Positions 24,036 through 32,569 of a stretch of DNA of 64,000 nucleotides are shown in pieces (position 1 is the first letter of the stretch; each line of letters begins with the position of its first letter). The notes beneath the pieces are model-generated. The model saw only the letters and a program-made list of their open reading frames with translations, was not told where the DNA came from and ran no database searches. The position numbers and the translations under genes are program-made. This DNA is from Phoenicibacter congonensis (GTDB lineage: Bacteria; Actinomycetota; Coriobacteriia; Coriobacteriales; Eggerthellaceae), in the NCBI RefSeq assembly GCF_900169485.1, contig NZ_LT821227.1, positions 682,001 through 746,000 on the forward strand. The letters are read 5' to 3'.

Positions 24036-26255
24036 TTGTCTGAATCTCTATACAGGAAATATAGACCTCAGGTTTTTGACTATGTTGTTGGCCAAGACCA
24101 CATCATAAAAACGCTTCAAAGTTCTGTAGAAGGCGACAAAGTTGCACATGCCTATCTTTTCTGTGGGCCACGCGGAACAGGAAAAACAACTACTGCTCGC
24201 ATTCTCGCAAAAGCTCTTCTTTGTGAACATGGTCCAACGCCTAGTCCCGATGGAGTTTGTGAAGATTGCAAGCTAATTTCTGAATCTGTTCACCCCGACG
24301 TATTTGAGTTAGACGCTGCTAGCCGAACTGGAGTGGACAATGTCAGAGAAGAAATCATTTCACGCGTCGGTTATGCTCCTGTTCGCGGAAAATACAAGGT
24401 CTACATTATTGACGAAGTCCACATGCTTTCAAAGGGTGCGTTTAACGCATTGTTAAAGACGCTTGAGGAACCACCTTCGCATGTTGTTTTTATTCTCTGC
24501 ACGACTGATCCTCAAAAGGTTTTGGAAACAATTCGCTCTCGTTGTCAGCGATTTGACTTTAGACCAATAATCACCGATGAGCTCACTGGTCGTTTGGGTA
24601 CAGTTTGTGAGATGGAAGGCGTTGAATATGAAGGCGATGCCCTCGACTTGATTGCGCGTCGCTCCAATGGAGGTTTGCGTGATGCCTTGACGTCTCTTGA
24701 ACAATCAATTGCATTTGGTGGTGGAAAGGTCACTCTCGAAGTTGCGCAAGACATGTTTGGCAAAAGCAGCAGCAGTGACATTGCTGAACTTGTCGAGTCA
24801 ATTGGGAGAAGTGACATAAAACGTTGTCTTGAGTTTATTAACGATAAAGTAGATGATGGGCTTGATTTTGCTCAATTCATTGACGACTTTGCTGTCCGCA
24901 TTCGCGATATATATGTGATGAAATTGTCAGGATGCGAAGTTGCGCTAGAATCATCGCTCGATGAAATCCTCAACATCAAAGAAGAGACAAAGCTGTTTTC
25001 AGAAGAGCGATTGCTCTACATTTTGTCAATTCTTCATGATCTTGTAAAAGATCTGAGAACTGCAAACAACCAGCGTTTAACTTTAGAGCTTGGTTGCTTT
25101 AAGTTAGTTGATCAAGACATGTCACTTTCGCTGGAATCTCTCAACTCACGCATCTCTGATCTTGAGGGAAAGATTACTCATATCTCTAGTGGCGGTTCTG
25201 TGTGTGAGCAAGTGAGTGCTGTGCCGCGTGGTGTTGATGGCCAAAGCGCTTTTTCTTCAAGTGTAGACGCTTCGAGGGTTTCGGTGGCTTCGGCGACTGA
25301 AAAAGACTTTAATTTTTCAAACTCTTCCACTAGTGACACTGTGTCAAGCAGCGCGACTGTTTCATCAAATAAAAATGCATCTAGTTCGTTTAACAGCAAC
25401 GATGTTATTGAGCGAGTTGTGGGCCAGCCAGAAGACACCACAAGTGCGTTAACCACACATGCGGCATCTGCCGACACGGTAGCTTCAACATCGTCAACGA
25501 TTGTTGCCCACCAAGTGACGAAAGTCAGTGGTGCAAACGTCGATTTTCGTGCTGTTTGGATGGCTGTCAAAGAAGATTTAAAAGTTTCAGCTCCTCAGAT
25601 TTTTGGATTGCTTGATTCGACGCATGGAAGATTTAATCGCGAGCGAAAAACTATTACTCTAAACATTGAGAGTGGAAGAACGTTTGCCTATGACAATTTG
25701 TGCAAGCCAGCAGTTAAAAACCAAATCATTTCTGCACTAGAAAAAGAAGGCCTTGCGGGAGCAACAATAGATGTTCACCTTCTTGAGAAAGGCGAAGAGG
25801 AAAAACATTCTTCTGAGCTTGTGCGTCCAGTGGCAACTGATTCTTCTTGTGAAGATAAACCATCACCCGCAGAAACTGGCTTTTCTGCCGAAGTGTCTCA
25901 GCCACAATTTAGTGCTCAAGATGAACAGGATGAGCTTCGTGATGCAGGCATCAAAATGAACGCGACAACTGATGCTGACTTTGGGTCTCCAGCCATCGAC
26001 AACGCTGAATCAAGTTTGAATTTTGCACAAGATTATCATGAAGAAGCTAGTTTAAACTGCGTTAAAGATGAAAGAAATGAAGTTTCAGAGCCTCCTGAGG
26101 CATCTGGTGGATCGAGTGAAAATCTTGCACAATCAGAAACAATCGATGAGACGAATGACTCTTTTCAAGTGGATAATAGTAAGTCTGAAATTGATGCTTT
26201 AAACGAAATTCTTGCCTCTACATTTGGTGAGGGCGCAGAATTTCATGAAATTTAG
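24036..26255 (+). CDS. dnaX: DNA polymerase III subunit gamma/tau
   Basis: The clamp-loader ATPase. AAA+ module: Walker A CGPRGTGKTT near residue 44, a zinc module with Cys residues around LLCEHGPTPSPDGVCEDC, Walker B IIDEVHML, and sensor region RSRCQRFDFRP. Residues about 395-500 are Ser/Thr-rich and probably disordered. A tau-type domain lies around 500-590, followed by an acidic tail, for 739 residues in total. The start is TTG at 24036. ybaB begins 21 bases downstream. No convincing slippery site for a shorter gamma form was seen. Confidence 0.95.
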   Translation: MSESLYRKYRPQVFDYVVGQDHIIKTLQSSVEGDKVAHAYLFCGPRGTGKTTTARILAKALLCEHGPTPSPDGVCEDCKLISESVHPDVFELDAASRTGVDNVREEIISRVGYAPVRGKYKVYIIDEVHMLSKGAFNALLKTLEEPPSHVVFILCTTDPQKVLETIRSRCQRFDFRPIITDELTGRLGTVCEMEGVEYEGDALDLIARRSNGGLRDALTSLEQSIAFGGGKVTLEVAQDMFGKSSSSDIAELVESIGRSDIKRCLEFINDKVDDGLDFAQFIDDFAVRIRDIYVMKLSGCEVALESSLDEILNIKEETKLFSEERLLYILSILHDLVKDLRTANNQRLTLELGCFKLVDQDMSLSLESLNSRISDLEGKITHISSGGSVCEQVSAVPRGVDGQSAFSSSVDASRVSVASATEKDFNFSNSSTSDTVSSSATVSSNKNASSSFNSNDVIERVVGQPEDTTSALTTHAASADTVASTSSTIVAHQVTKVSGANVDFRAVWMAVKEDLKVSAPQIFGLLDSTHGRFNRERKTITLNIESGRTFAYDNLCKPAVKNQIISALEKEGLAGATIDVHLLEKGEEEKHSSELVRPVATDSSCEDKPSPAETGFSAEVSQPQFSAQDEQDELRDAGIKMNATTDADFGSPAIDNAESSLNFAQDYHEEASLNCVKDERNEVSEPPEASGGSSENLAQSETIDETNDSFQVDNSKSEIDALNEILASTFGEGAEFHEI

Positions 26256-26276
26256 CTCTGAAAGGATGTATTTTTC

Positions 26277-26585
26277 ATGGATATGAAAAAAATGATGAAG
26301 GAAGCCCAGAAAATGCAGCGCAATGCAGCCATTGCACAGCAAGAGGTGGCTGCGATGGAATTTAGCGCCACAGCAGGTGGTGGAATGGTTGAGTGCACAG
26401 TAACAGGTGACGGCCACGTAAAAAGTGTAGTTATTGATCCCGAGGCTTTAGATCCAGAAGACGTTGATATTTTGCAAGACACAATCACTGCATGTGTCAA
26501 TGATGCATTAGCAGAGGCTAACGAAAAAGCAAATGCACACATCAATGCAGCCGTTGGCAACATTAATATGCCTGGGTTTATGTAG
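26277..26585 (+). CDS. ybaB: YbaB/EbfC-family DNA-binding protein
   Basis: A 102-residue nucleoid-associated protein that forms dimers with tweezers-like DNA contacts. The N-terminus MDMKKMMKEAQKMQ is a helix, followed by ATAGGGMVECTVTGDGHVKS, the family beta region. It lies between dnaX and recR, the usual order, which ties it to replication and repair. ATG follows GAAAGGATG. Confidence 0.95.
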   Translation: MDMKKMMKEAQKMQRNAAIAQQEVAAMEFSATAGGGMVECTVTGDGHVKSVVIDPEALDPEDVDILQDTITACVNDALAEANEKANAHINAAVGNINMPGFM

Positions 26586-26624
26586 GATTTTAGTGCTTGT
26601 TTATTTCTCATAAACGCTTTTAAA

Positions 26625-27224
26625 ATGATTTCAACCGAAGGAACAATTCAAAATCTCTTAGAGGAACTCGAAAAGCTCCCAGGCATTGGCCCAAAGTCGG
26701 CCTCCCGAATTGCATATTTTCTTTTGAACGAGAATAAGAGCGATGCAGTGGCGCTCTCTGATGCAATTAGGGATGTTGCTGAGTCTGTGCATTTTTGTAG
26801 CGAATGCTTCAATTATGCAAAAGGTGAGAAATGCGAAATTTGTGAGAGCACTGCGCGAGATCACTCTCTAGTGTGCGTCGTTCCAGAGCCACGAAACATT
26901 CCGCCAATTGAGAGAACAGGTGCTTTTAAGGGCGTTTATCATGTTTTAGGTGGGGAACTTTCGCCTCTTGATGGAATTGGACCCGATGACATTCGTGTAA
27001 AAGAACTCATTGCTCGTGTCAAAAAAGGTGGAATTTCAGAAGTCATTGTTGCAACTGACCCCAACATTGAAGGGGAGGCGACCGCTAATTTCATAGCCGA
27101 CAAGCTAAAGGGCCTAAACGTTAATGTCACGCGACCTGCGCGTGGCATTCCTTTTGGTGGGGAACTTGAATTTGCAGATGAGATGACTCTTGCTCAGGCT
27201 TTTGACGATCGTCGCGGTTTTTAA
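26625..27224 (+). CDS. recR: Recombination mediator RecR
   Basis: Works with RecO and RecF to load RecA on gaps. The 199 residues carry a helix-hairpin-helix (ELEKLPGIGPKSASRIAYFL), a four-Cys zinc finger (CSECFNYAKGEKCEIC) and a Toprim domain (LVCVVPEPRNI, then VIVATDPNIEGEATA). Length and order are normal for the family. No strong ribosome site is visible before ATG 26625. Confidence 0.97.
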   Translation: MISTEGTIQNLLEELEKLPGIGPKSASRIAYFLLNENKSDAVALSDAIRDVAESVHFCSECFNYAKGEKCEICESTARDHSLVCVVPEPRNIPPIERTGAFKGVYHVLGGELSPLDGIGPDDIRVKELIARVKKGGISEVIVATDPNIEGEATANFIADKLKGLNVNVTRPARGIPFGGELEFADEMTLAQAFDDRRGF

Positions 27225-27322
27225 TGAATGAATTCAATTTGTGAGAAATATAGCGCTTTGTGTGGGTTTTGCAGCAGATGGGTGTGGACATAACATAGAG
27301 TTTTTTCTTAAGAGGGCAAAAG

Positions 27323-28516
27323 ATGATTTATCGACCAATTATTCCTTCTCCTGCAATTGCATTTGTTGGCAGGCATAACTCTGGTAAGACAACGCTAATT
27401 GAAAAGCTGATAGCTGAACTCACAAATCGCGGGCTCGATGTTGGGTCTGTGAAACATCACACTCATGGCAATTTCGAGATTGACGTCCCCGGGAAAGATT
27501 CCTATCGTCACAAGTTAGCAGGCGCAACCGAGGTTGTAATTGCTTCTCCTGTTAAACTCGCCCGCGTTCGCGACCTAGATGATGAGGTTGAGTGCTGTGA
27601 CATTGTTGAGTCAATGCCTGGTCACGACATTGTCATTGTTGAAGGCTACAGAAAATCAGGCCTGCCTAGCATTGAGATTATGCGCAAAGACAATGAGCGC
27701 GATGTCGCTTTTTCTAAGGATTTTCTTGAAATTCTCAAATGCACCAATTTGGGCAACTCAAGCGAAGAGACAAAAGTGGTTCTGCCCAAAGCAGTTGTGA
27801 GCGACATTTCTGAAGTAGTCATTGCATGCGAAAACAACAACATTCCAGTTTTTGGGTTCGAGGACATTTTTGCTATTGCAGATTATCTTGAGCGTTTTTA
27901 TGTTCGAAGAAAAATTACTCTTGTAATTCAAGCCGGCGGCGAATCAAAGAGAATGGGACACCCAAAAGAGGATCTTGTGTTCGAAGGCAAACATGTGATC
28001 GAATCGCAAATCGAGCGCTTTCGGCCCTATGTTGACGAGGTTGTGATTACATCTAATCATCCCGATCGCCTTAACTTTATCAAGCCAAATGCATCACTGC
28101 CAATAAAAGTTTGCAGAGACACCCTTCCTAAACAAGGTGCGCTGAGCGGAATGTACACTGCTTTTAGCGAGTCAACTTGTCCGCGAGTGTGTTGCATCGC
28201 TTGTGACATGTTGTTCGCGAGCGAACATTTGTTGTCTAAACAAATTGAGTGGATGAACAAAACCGGAGCCGACATAATTATTCCAGTAAACAAGCATGGG
28301 CGAGAGCCTTTCCACGCGCTTTACAACAGGCAATCTTGTCTGAAAGCTGTTAAAGATGCCCTTTCAAAAGGAGAAACTAGGGTGCAAGGCTTTCTTGATG
28401 ATGAAAATTTGGTGCTTTGTGAGATGAGTCAGAGTGAAGTGCGAGAAGCTGTGCCTAGAGGCGGCTGTTTCGTAAACATTAACACTCCCGAGGATTACGA
28501 ACGTTTTTGCTCATAA
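27323..28516 (+). CDS. mobBA: MobB-MobA fusion (molybdopterin guanine dinucleotide synthesis)
   Basis: Makes and helps insert the guanine dinucleotide form of molybdenum cofactor. Residues 1-180 are MobB: P-loop VGRHNSGKTTLIEKL near residue 17, KHHTHG, and DIVIVEGYRKSGLPSIE. Residues 195-397 are MobA: QAGGESKRMGHPKE near residue 204, a nucleotidyltransferase loop, then KQGALSGMYTAF and CIACDMLF. Fusion of the two is known in related genomes. No other moa/moe gene is here. ATG follows AAGAGGGC. It is monocistronic, ending in a long hairpin. Confidence 0.93.
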   Translation: MIYRPIIPSPAIAFVGRHNSGKTTLIEKLIAELTNRGLDVGSVKHHTHGNFEIDVPGKDSYRHKLAGATEVVIASPVKLARVRDLDDEVECCDIVESMPGHDIVIVEGYRKSGLPSIEIMRKDNERDVAFSKDFLEILKCTNLGNSSEETKVVLPKAVVSDISEVVIACENNNIPVFGFEDIFAIADYLERFYVRRKITLVIQAGGESKRMGHPKEDLVFEGKHVIESQIERFRPYVDEVVITSNHPDRLNFIKPNASLPIKVCRDTLPKQGALSGMYTAFSESTCPRVCCIACDMLFASEHLLSKQIEWMNKTGADIIIPVNKHGREPFHALYNRQSCLKAVKDALSKGETRVQGFLDDENLVLCEMSQSEVREAVPRGGCFVNINTPEDYERFCS

Positions 28517-28562
28517 TTATTAAGGCAAGTTTTTCAGTTTTAGCTTTGGGAGCATGAGTATT

Positions 28563-28595
28563 GAGCGATTAGCCCTCATTTTCTTGCTAATGCTC
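28563..28595. terminator. Hairpin between convergent genes
   Basis: GAGCGATTAGC (28563-28573) pairs with GCTAATGCTC (28586-28595) with one bulged G, a 10-bp stem between the converging mobBA and minus-strand acidic gene. No strong T-run follows, so it may act as a weak two-way terminator. Confidence 0.45.
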
Positions 28596-28615
28596 GCATA
28601 AGTCTGTGACAACTT

Positions 28616-29053
28616 TTAATTCAAGTCTTTTTTAATATCTAGGAAATAGTCGCGCAGGTCATTAACGACACCTTTTCCTTCAGAATAGAAATCCTTCATA
28701 GTTTGTGCCGTCTCGACAAAAGCTTCGCGATCTTCTTCGCGACGTGTTTTCTTTTTCTTCTTCGGCGCTATTGGTTCAGGATAGTAATATTCTTTTTCTT
28801 CGCCATTTTCATCTTTAGCGATAAATCCTAGTTCGTTGTCGTCTTCATCAACGAGGTAGGCCACAATGTCATCTTCGTCTATTTCTATCTCTTCTGTCTC
28901 AATTTCGACTTCGGAAGGCTCGTCCGACTCGCAAACATCATTGGTTGCTTGCATTTTATTGTTTGTAACACTATCGTTTGTGTTCGTCTCTTCTTGGATT
29001 GTCTTGTCTGCCTCTTTAGAGTTGTTACTAGACTCACTTTTTGTGTCGCTCAT
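28616..29053 (-). CDS. Acidic hypothetical protein downstream of smpB
   Basis: A 145-residue protein I do not recognise. The first 60 residues are Ser/Asn/Thr/Glu-rich and likely disordered, residues 50-85 are strongly acidic (EIETEEIEIDEDD), then comes a short basic patch (PKKKKKTRREED) and a C-terminal helix-like region ending DLRDYFLDIKKDLN. There is no membrane segment or signal. Its ATG overlaps the smpB stop by one base, so it is co-translated with smpB. The gene order suggests a ribosome- or trans-translation-linked role, which is only a guess. Confidence 0.7.
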   Translation of the reverse strand: MSDTKSESSNNSKEADKTIQEETNTNDSVTNNKMQATNDVCESDEPSEVEIETEEIEIDEDDIVAYLVDEDDNELGFIAKDENGEEKEYYYPEPIAPKKKKKTRREEDREAFVETAQTMKDFYSEGKGVVNDLRDYFLDIKKDLN

Positions 29054-29523
29054 TATCTTGACCTCATCTTAAGTGCGCGCTCAATTTCTCTGTTTACATC
29101 GCGCTCTTTCATAGATTGGCGCTTATCATGCAACTTCTTGCCTCGTGCCAGCGCGATTTCGACTTTGACTTTTCCGTTTTTTGCATAGTACATTGCAAGC
29201 GGAATAATTGCGAGACCTTTTTCCTCGGTTTTTTGTGCGAGATGCCGAATTTCCTTTTTGTGAAGAAGCAGCTTTCTTTTGCGGTCAGAATCAACATTTG
29301 CTATGTTTCCATGCGAATATGGAGGAATGTGCAAATTGTTTAACCAACATTCTCCGTTTCTAATGAGACAAAAAGCATCGGTAATTTGTGCGTTGTTCTC
29401 CTGAAGTGACTTAACTTCACAGCCAACTAACTCAATTCCTGCCTCGAATTTTTCCACGATTTCATAGTCGTGATAGGCGTGTCTGTTTTTAGCAATTGTT
29501 TTATTGTCGCTTTTCTTTTTCAT
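29053..29523 (-). CDS. smpB: SsrA-binding protein SmpB
   Basis: Binds tmRNA and delivers it to stalled ribosomes. The 156 residues include KNRHAYHDYEIVEKFEAGI, the family start, GCEVKSLQENNAQITDAF, then HIPPYSHGN and ALARGKKLHDKRQSMKERD, the basic C-terminus that enters the decoding centre. It abuts the stop of the upstream 92-residue gene and overlaps the downstream acidic gene. No tmRNA gene was seen within the window. Confidence 0.97.
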   Translation of the reverse strand: MKKKSDNKTIAKNRHAYHDYEIVEKFEAGIELVGCEVKSLQENNAQITDAFCLIRNGECWLNNLHIPPYSHGNIANVDSDRKRKLLLHKKEIRHLAQKTEEKGLAIIPLAMYYAKNGKVKVEIALARGKKLHDKRQSMKERDVNREIERALKMRSR

Positions 29524-29802
29524 CTACATATATTTTCTTCGCGCCTTGCGTTTTTTCTTCGCAGGACCACGGAAATCAAGTTGCAATTGTCCGTCTATTT
29601 TAGCAGTTGAGACATGCTTTTTCTCAATCTTGGTGATCTGCCAAGTTAGTGCCTCGTTGCCAAAGCGCTCTAGCATTTCAAGTCTTGCATCGTGTGCGTT
29701 ATTCTTCGAGTTTAGTTTAGACGCGCTTTCGAATTCAAAAGAGCCAACTTGCCTGTTCATGTCGGAATTTAAAGTCGTGTAATGTGCTACATATCTCGCC
29801 AT
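29524..29802 (-). CDS. Small basic hypothetical protein upstream of smpB
   Basis: A 92-residue protein, unrecognised. It is soluble, with a mixed N-terminal region (MARYVAHYTTLNSDMNRQ) and a very basic C-terminus (GPAKKKRKARRKYM) that could touch nucleic acid. Its stop TAG directly precedes the smpB ATG. On the minus strand a TAAAAT box lies only six bases before its ATG and no ribosome site is visible, so the transcript may be leaderless. Confidence 0.68.
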   Translation of the reverse strand: MARYVAHYTTLNSDMNRQVGSFEFESASKLNSKNNAHDARLEMLERFGNEALTWQITKIEKKHVSTAKIDGQLQLDFRGPAKKKRKARRKYM

Positions 29803-29844
29803 AAGAAAATTTTAGCATTGCTCGCAAGTCAATCAGCTTTACGC

Positions 29845-30050
29845 ATTGGTGTCAGGCATGCATTTCGCTTCTGTGCAATGATGCAGTCAAAAATTTCGCT
29901 ATTGTTATTGGCGCATTGATTATTAACGATAATCACATGGAAAGCAGTGTTGCGCTAGGCGATGCCTTCCCTTTACGCTCTTGTGTCAATTGGTGACAGG
30001 CATAAAAATTGCCACAAGTGTTAATTGGTGACAGGCATAAATTTCGCACA
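29845..30050. repeat. REP-like repeats around ATTGGTGACAGGCAT
   Basis: Three copies: 29845-29868 (ATTGGTGTCAGGCATG, then CATTTCGC), 29989-30015 and 30024-30049. The last two form a tandem of about 35 bases that begins TGTYAATTGGTGACAGGCATAA in both. TGTCA-ATTGG-TGACA in copy 2 is a small inverted repeat, so a hairpin can form. Such GGTGWCAGGCA cores resemble REP elements moved by single-strand (Y1/RAYT) transposases, but no transposase is in the window. They occupy the gene-free stretch 29803-30117, which also has TGATTAT-TAACG-ATAATCA at 29917-29935. Confidence 0.6.
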
Positions 30051-30117
30051 TGGTTTTAAATCTTCGTGAGCTGTTTGCTTTGCAACCATGATTGTTAGGG
30101 CAGTTTCTGTTCTGGGC

Positions 30118-30160
30118 AATTGTAATCATGATTACAATTTTGAATATGTAAATGTATAAT
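30118..30160 (+). promoter_or_regulatory. Palindromic operator over a promoter
   Basis: A perfect 22-bp palindrome at 30118-30139 has the half-site AATTGTAATCA. Its right arm contains TTACAA (30132-30137), which with a 17-base spacer and TATAAT (30155-30160) makes a good promoter for the ACT/DUF711 pair. A repressor bound here would block the -35 box. A second perfect 12-bp palindrome, TTGAACGTTCAA, lies at 30173-30184, just after the start site. Confidence 0.7.
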
Positions 30161-30240
30161 TGAATTCCCAGCTTGAACGTTCAATCAAATTGTTTTAGTT
30201 ACCTTTTGTTTATCTGTTTACTATGCGTCTTGGAGGAATT

Positions 30241-30510
30241 ATGAAATGTGTTTTATCCGTTTTAGGTCCTGACAGAACCGGAATCGTCGCAGACGTGACT
30301 GGCGCACTTGCTGGATTTGGTGCGAACATCGACGACATCACGCAAACTGTTCTCGACGGCGTGTTCTCCATGACCTTAATTACAACTCTTGACCTTGAGA
30401 AAGCAGGATTTGACGAGGTTCAAGAAGAGATGACAAAAATTAGCAAAAAGCTTGGAATTCAAATATTTATGCAGCGTGAAGATGTTTTCCGCGCGATGTA
30501 TGAGCTTTAA
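30241..30510 (+). CDS. ACT-domain protein (UPF0237)
   Basis: An 89-residue single ACT domain starting [20 protein letters not shown], the ligand-binding turn of ACT proteins, with a second strand [18 protein letters not shown]. The open frame begins at 30223, but GGAGGA lies just before ATG 30241. Such proteins often sense amino acids or formyl groups. Its stop overlaps the next ATG (TAATG), and the pair with DUF711 is conserved in other bacteria, so it probably regulates or partners that protein. Confidence 0.88.
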   Translation: MKCVLSVLGPDRTGIVADVTGALAGFGANIDDITQTVLDGVFSMTLITTLDLEKAGFDEVQEEMTKISKKLGIQIFMQREDVFRAMYEL

Positions 30511-31886
30511 TGGCGGCAAACATGAGAATTACACAACACGAAACCGAAGAACTAAGAAGGATGATTCAAGGTGAAAACCTTGACATCAGAACTGTCACAC
30601 TTGGTCTCAACTTGAGGTCTTGCGTTGATGAAGACATTAGTGTGATGGCAAAAAAGATTTATGACCGCATGACTTCTGCTGCGGAAAATCTTGTTCCGAC
30701 CGCATCTCAAGTTGAAAAAGAGTATGGAATTCCAATCGTAAACAAAAGGATTTCTGTCACGCCAATTGCAGAAATTGCCTCTGCTACGAAAGCGACCGAC
30801 TTGTCACCTTTGGCAATTGCTATGGATAAAGCGGGCAAGGCTGTCGGTGTTGACTTTGTTGGTGGTTTTTCAGCGCTAGTTCATAAAGGTGCAAGCGAGT
30901 CTGACAGGAAGCTGATGGAGTCAATCCCCGATGCACTTGCCGCGACAGACAATGTTTGTTCTTCGGTTAATTTGGGCTCTACACGTGCTGGAATTAACAT
31001 GGACGCAGCTCGCTTGATGGCGCAAAAGATCATTGATGCGGCAACTTTGACAAAAGATAATGATTGCATTGGTGCAAGCAAACTTGTGGTTTTTTGCAAT
31101 GCAGTTGAGGACAATCCTTTTATGGCTGGTGCTTTTCACGGTCCTGGCGAGACTGATGAAGTTATAAATGTTGGAGTGTCAGGCCCCGGCGTTGTGCGCT
31201 CGGCATTGCAGTCGCTCCCAAAAGACGCCGATTTGACACAAGTCGCTGAAGTTATTAAGAAAACTGCTTTCAAAATCACAAGAGCTGGAGAACTTGTCGC
31301 ACGAGAAGTTAGCAACAGATTAGGTGTTGAACATGGAATTCTTGATTTGAGTTTAGCGCCGACTCCTGCCATTGGTGACAGTGTTGCTGACATTCTAGAA
31401 GAGATTGGTGTTGGCGTTTGCGGTGCTCCTGGAACAACTGCCGCTCTTGCAATGCTAAATGATGCAGTCAAGAAAGGTGGCGTTATGGCCTCATCTTCGG
31501 TTGGAGGGCTAAGCGGTGCTTTTATCCCTGTTTCTGAGGATGCCGGAATGATTAGGGCGGCACAAAGCGGCGATTTATGCATTGAGAAACTTGAAGCAAT
31601 GACTTGCGTTTGCAGCGTTGGTCTTGACATGATTGCGATTCCTGGCGACACTACTGTCGAAACTATTCTTGGCATCATCGCCGATGAGTGTGCAATTGGC
31701 ATGATTAACAACAAGACAACAGCTGTTCGTGTGATTCCTGCGATTGGAAAAAAGGTTGGCGACACGCTTTCGTTTGGTGGACTTCTTGGTAGTGCGCCAG
31801 TGATGCCTGTTAACGGAAGCGCTGGAACTGTTTTTGCATCTCGTGGTGGCAGAATCCCAGCTCCAATTAACTCTTTGAAAAACTAG
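30510..31886 (+). CDS. DUF711 family protein (UPF0210, PFL-like)
   Basis: A 458-residue conserved protein. The family is distantly related to pyruvate formate-lyase folds but no glycyl-radical activity is established. The sequence is rich in conserved Gly stretches: [61 protein letters not shown], and near the C-terminus [13 protein letters not shown] and [19 protein letters not shown]. It is co-translated with the ACT protein, and both appear to be under the palindromic operator at 30118. The substrate is unknown. Confidence 0.88.
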   Translation: MAANMRITQHETEELRRMIQGENLDIRTVTLGLNLRSCVDEDISVMAKKIYDRMTSAAENLVPTASQVEKEYGIPIVNKRISVTPIAEIASATKATDLSPLAIAMDKAGKAVGVDFVGGFSALVHKGASESDRKLMESIPDALAATDNVCSSVNLGSTRAGINMDAARLMAQKIIDAATLTKDNDCIGASKLVVFCNAVEDNPFMAGAFHGPGETDEVINVGVSGPGVVRSALQSLPKDADLTQVAEVIKKTAFKITRAGELVAREVSNRLGVEHGILDLSLAPTPAIGDSVADILEEIGVGVCGAPGTTAALAMLNDAVKKGGVMASSSVGGLSGAFIPVSEDAGMIRAAQSGDLCIEKLEAMTCVCSVGLDMIAIPGDTTVETILGIIADECAIGMINNKTTAVRVIPAIGKKVGDTLSFGGLLGSAPVMPVNGSAGTVFASRGGRIPAPINSLKN

Positions 31887-31989
31887 GAAACGAAGCCACA
31901 CATTTTTATGTGACCAGGACAGAGACTTTGGTTATTTGTCCTGACTGCGCATCTATCCCACGCCTTGCTTGAACGGGTATGATAGATGT

Positions 31990-32541
31990 ATGAATGATGC
32001 AGAACAAAAGATTAGGTTGTTTGGCGTTGCCAACGACTCTATTGTTGATGGACCTGGGCTTCGCTATGCTGTTTATACGCAAGGGTGTTCTCACCACTGT
32101 GCTGGTTGCCATAATCCCGGAAGCTGGTCCTTTGATGGTGGTACAGTGACAACTGTTGGTGCAATTGTCAACGACATTGAACAGAACAAGCTTGTAAAAG
32201 ATGTAACCATTAGCGGTGGAGATCCATTTGATCAGCCAGGACCTGTCGCTGCCCTTGTGAGAGAGCTAAAAAAACACAACTATGGTGTTTGGGCCTACTC
32301 AGGCTATCTTTACGAAGACTTGCTTGAACGTGCAAAAACTGAGCCTGACGTTGATGAGATTCTTTACTTAATTGACGTTTTGGTTGATGGTCGGTTTGTT
32401 CAAGATCTAAAATCGCTTGACTTGCAGTGGAAAGGTTCTTCAAACCAAAGAGTGATTGATTTGGTAAAAACGCGTCAATGCGGGAAAATTGTTCTATATA
32501 AAGAAGTGACAGACATCTTTTCAATTCCAGAGAATTGGTAG
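31990..32541 (+). CDS. nrdG: Anaerobic ribonucleotide reductase activating protein
   Basis: A radical SAM enzyme that installs the glycyl radical on NrdD for anaerobic dNTP synthesis. The CSHHCAGCHNPGSW motif (C-x3-C-x2-C) lies near residue 32, preceded by VDGPGLRYAVYTQG. GGDPF and DVLVDGRF follow the NrdG pattern. I start it at ATG 31990 rather than the ATG at 31969. TATGAT lies six bases upstream and no ribosome site is seen, hinting at a leaderless mRNA. nrdD is not in the window. Its presence supports an anaerobic lifestyle. Confidence 0.92.
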   Translation: MNDAEQKIRLFGVANDSIVDGPGLRYAVYTQGCSHHCAGCHNPGSWSFDGGTVTTVGAIVNDIEQNKLVKDVTISGGDPFDQPGPVAALVRELKKHNYGVWAYSGYLYEDLLERAKTEPDVDEILYLIDVLVDGRFVQDLKSLDLQWKGSSNQRVIDLVKTRQCGKIVLYKEVTDIFSIPENW

Positions 32542-32569
32542 AAATCGTCCGAGGTTATAATTTTTTAAG

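Noticed and set aside
24036-26255. Programmed frameshift in dnaX to make gamma
   Set aside because: No AAAAAAG slippery heptamer with a downstream stem was seen in the relevant region.
29803-30222. tmRNA gene next to smpB
   Set aside because: No tRNA-like ends, tag open frame or T-arm sequence was found in the gap.
31136-31765. 209-residue open frame on the minus strand antisense to the DUF711 gene
   Set aside because: It is a shadow of a strongly recognisable gene on the other strand and has no ribosome site or family likeness. Similar shadows (for example 7101-7583 and 25178-25570, minus) were treated the same way.
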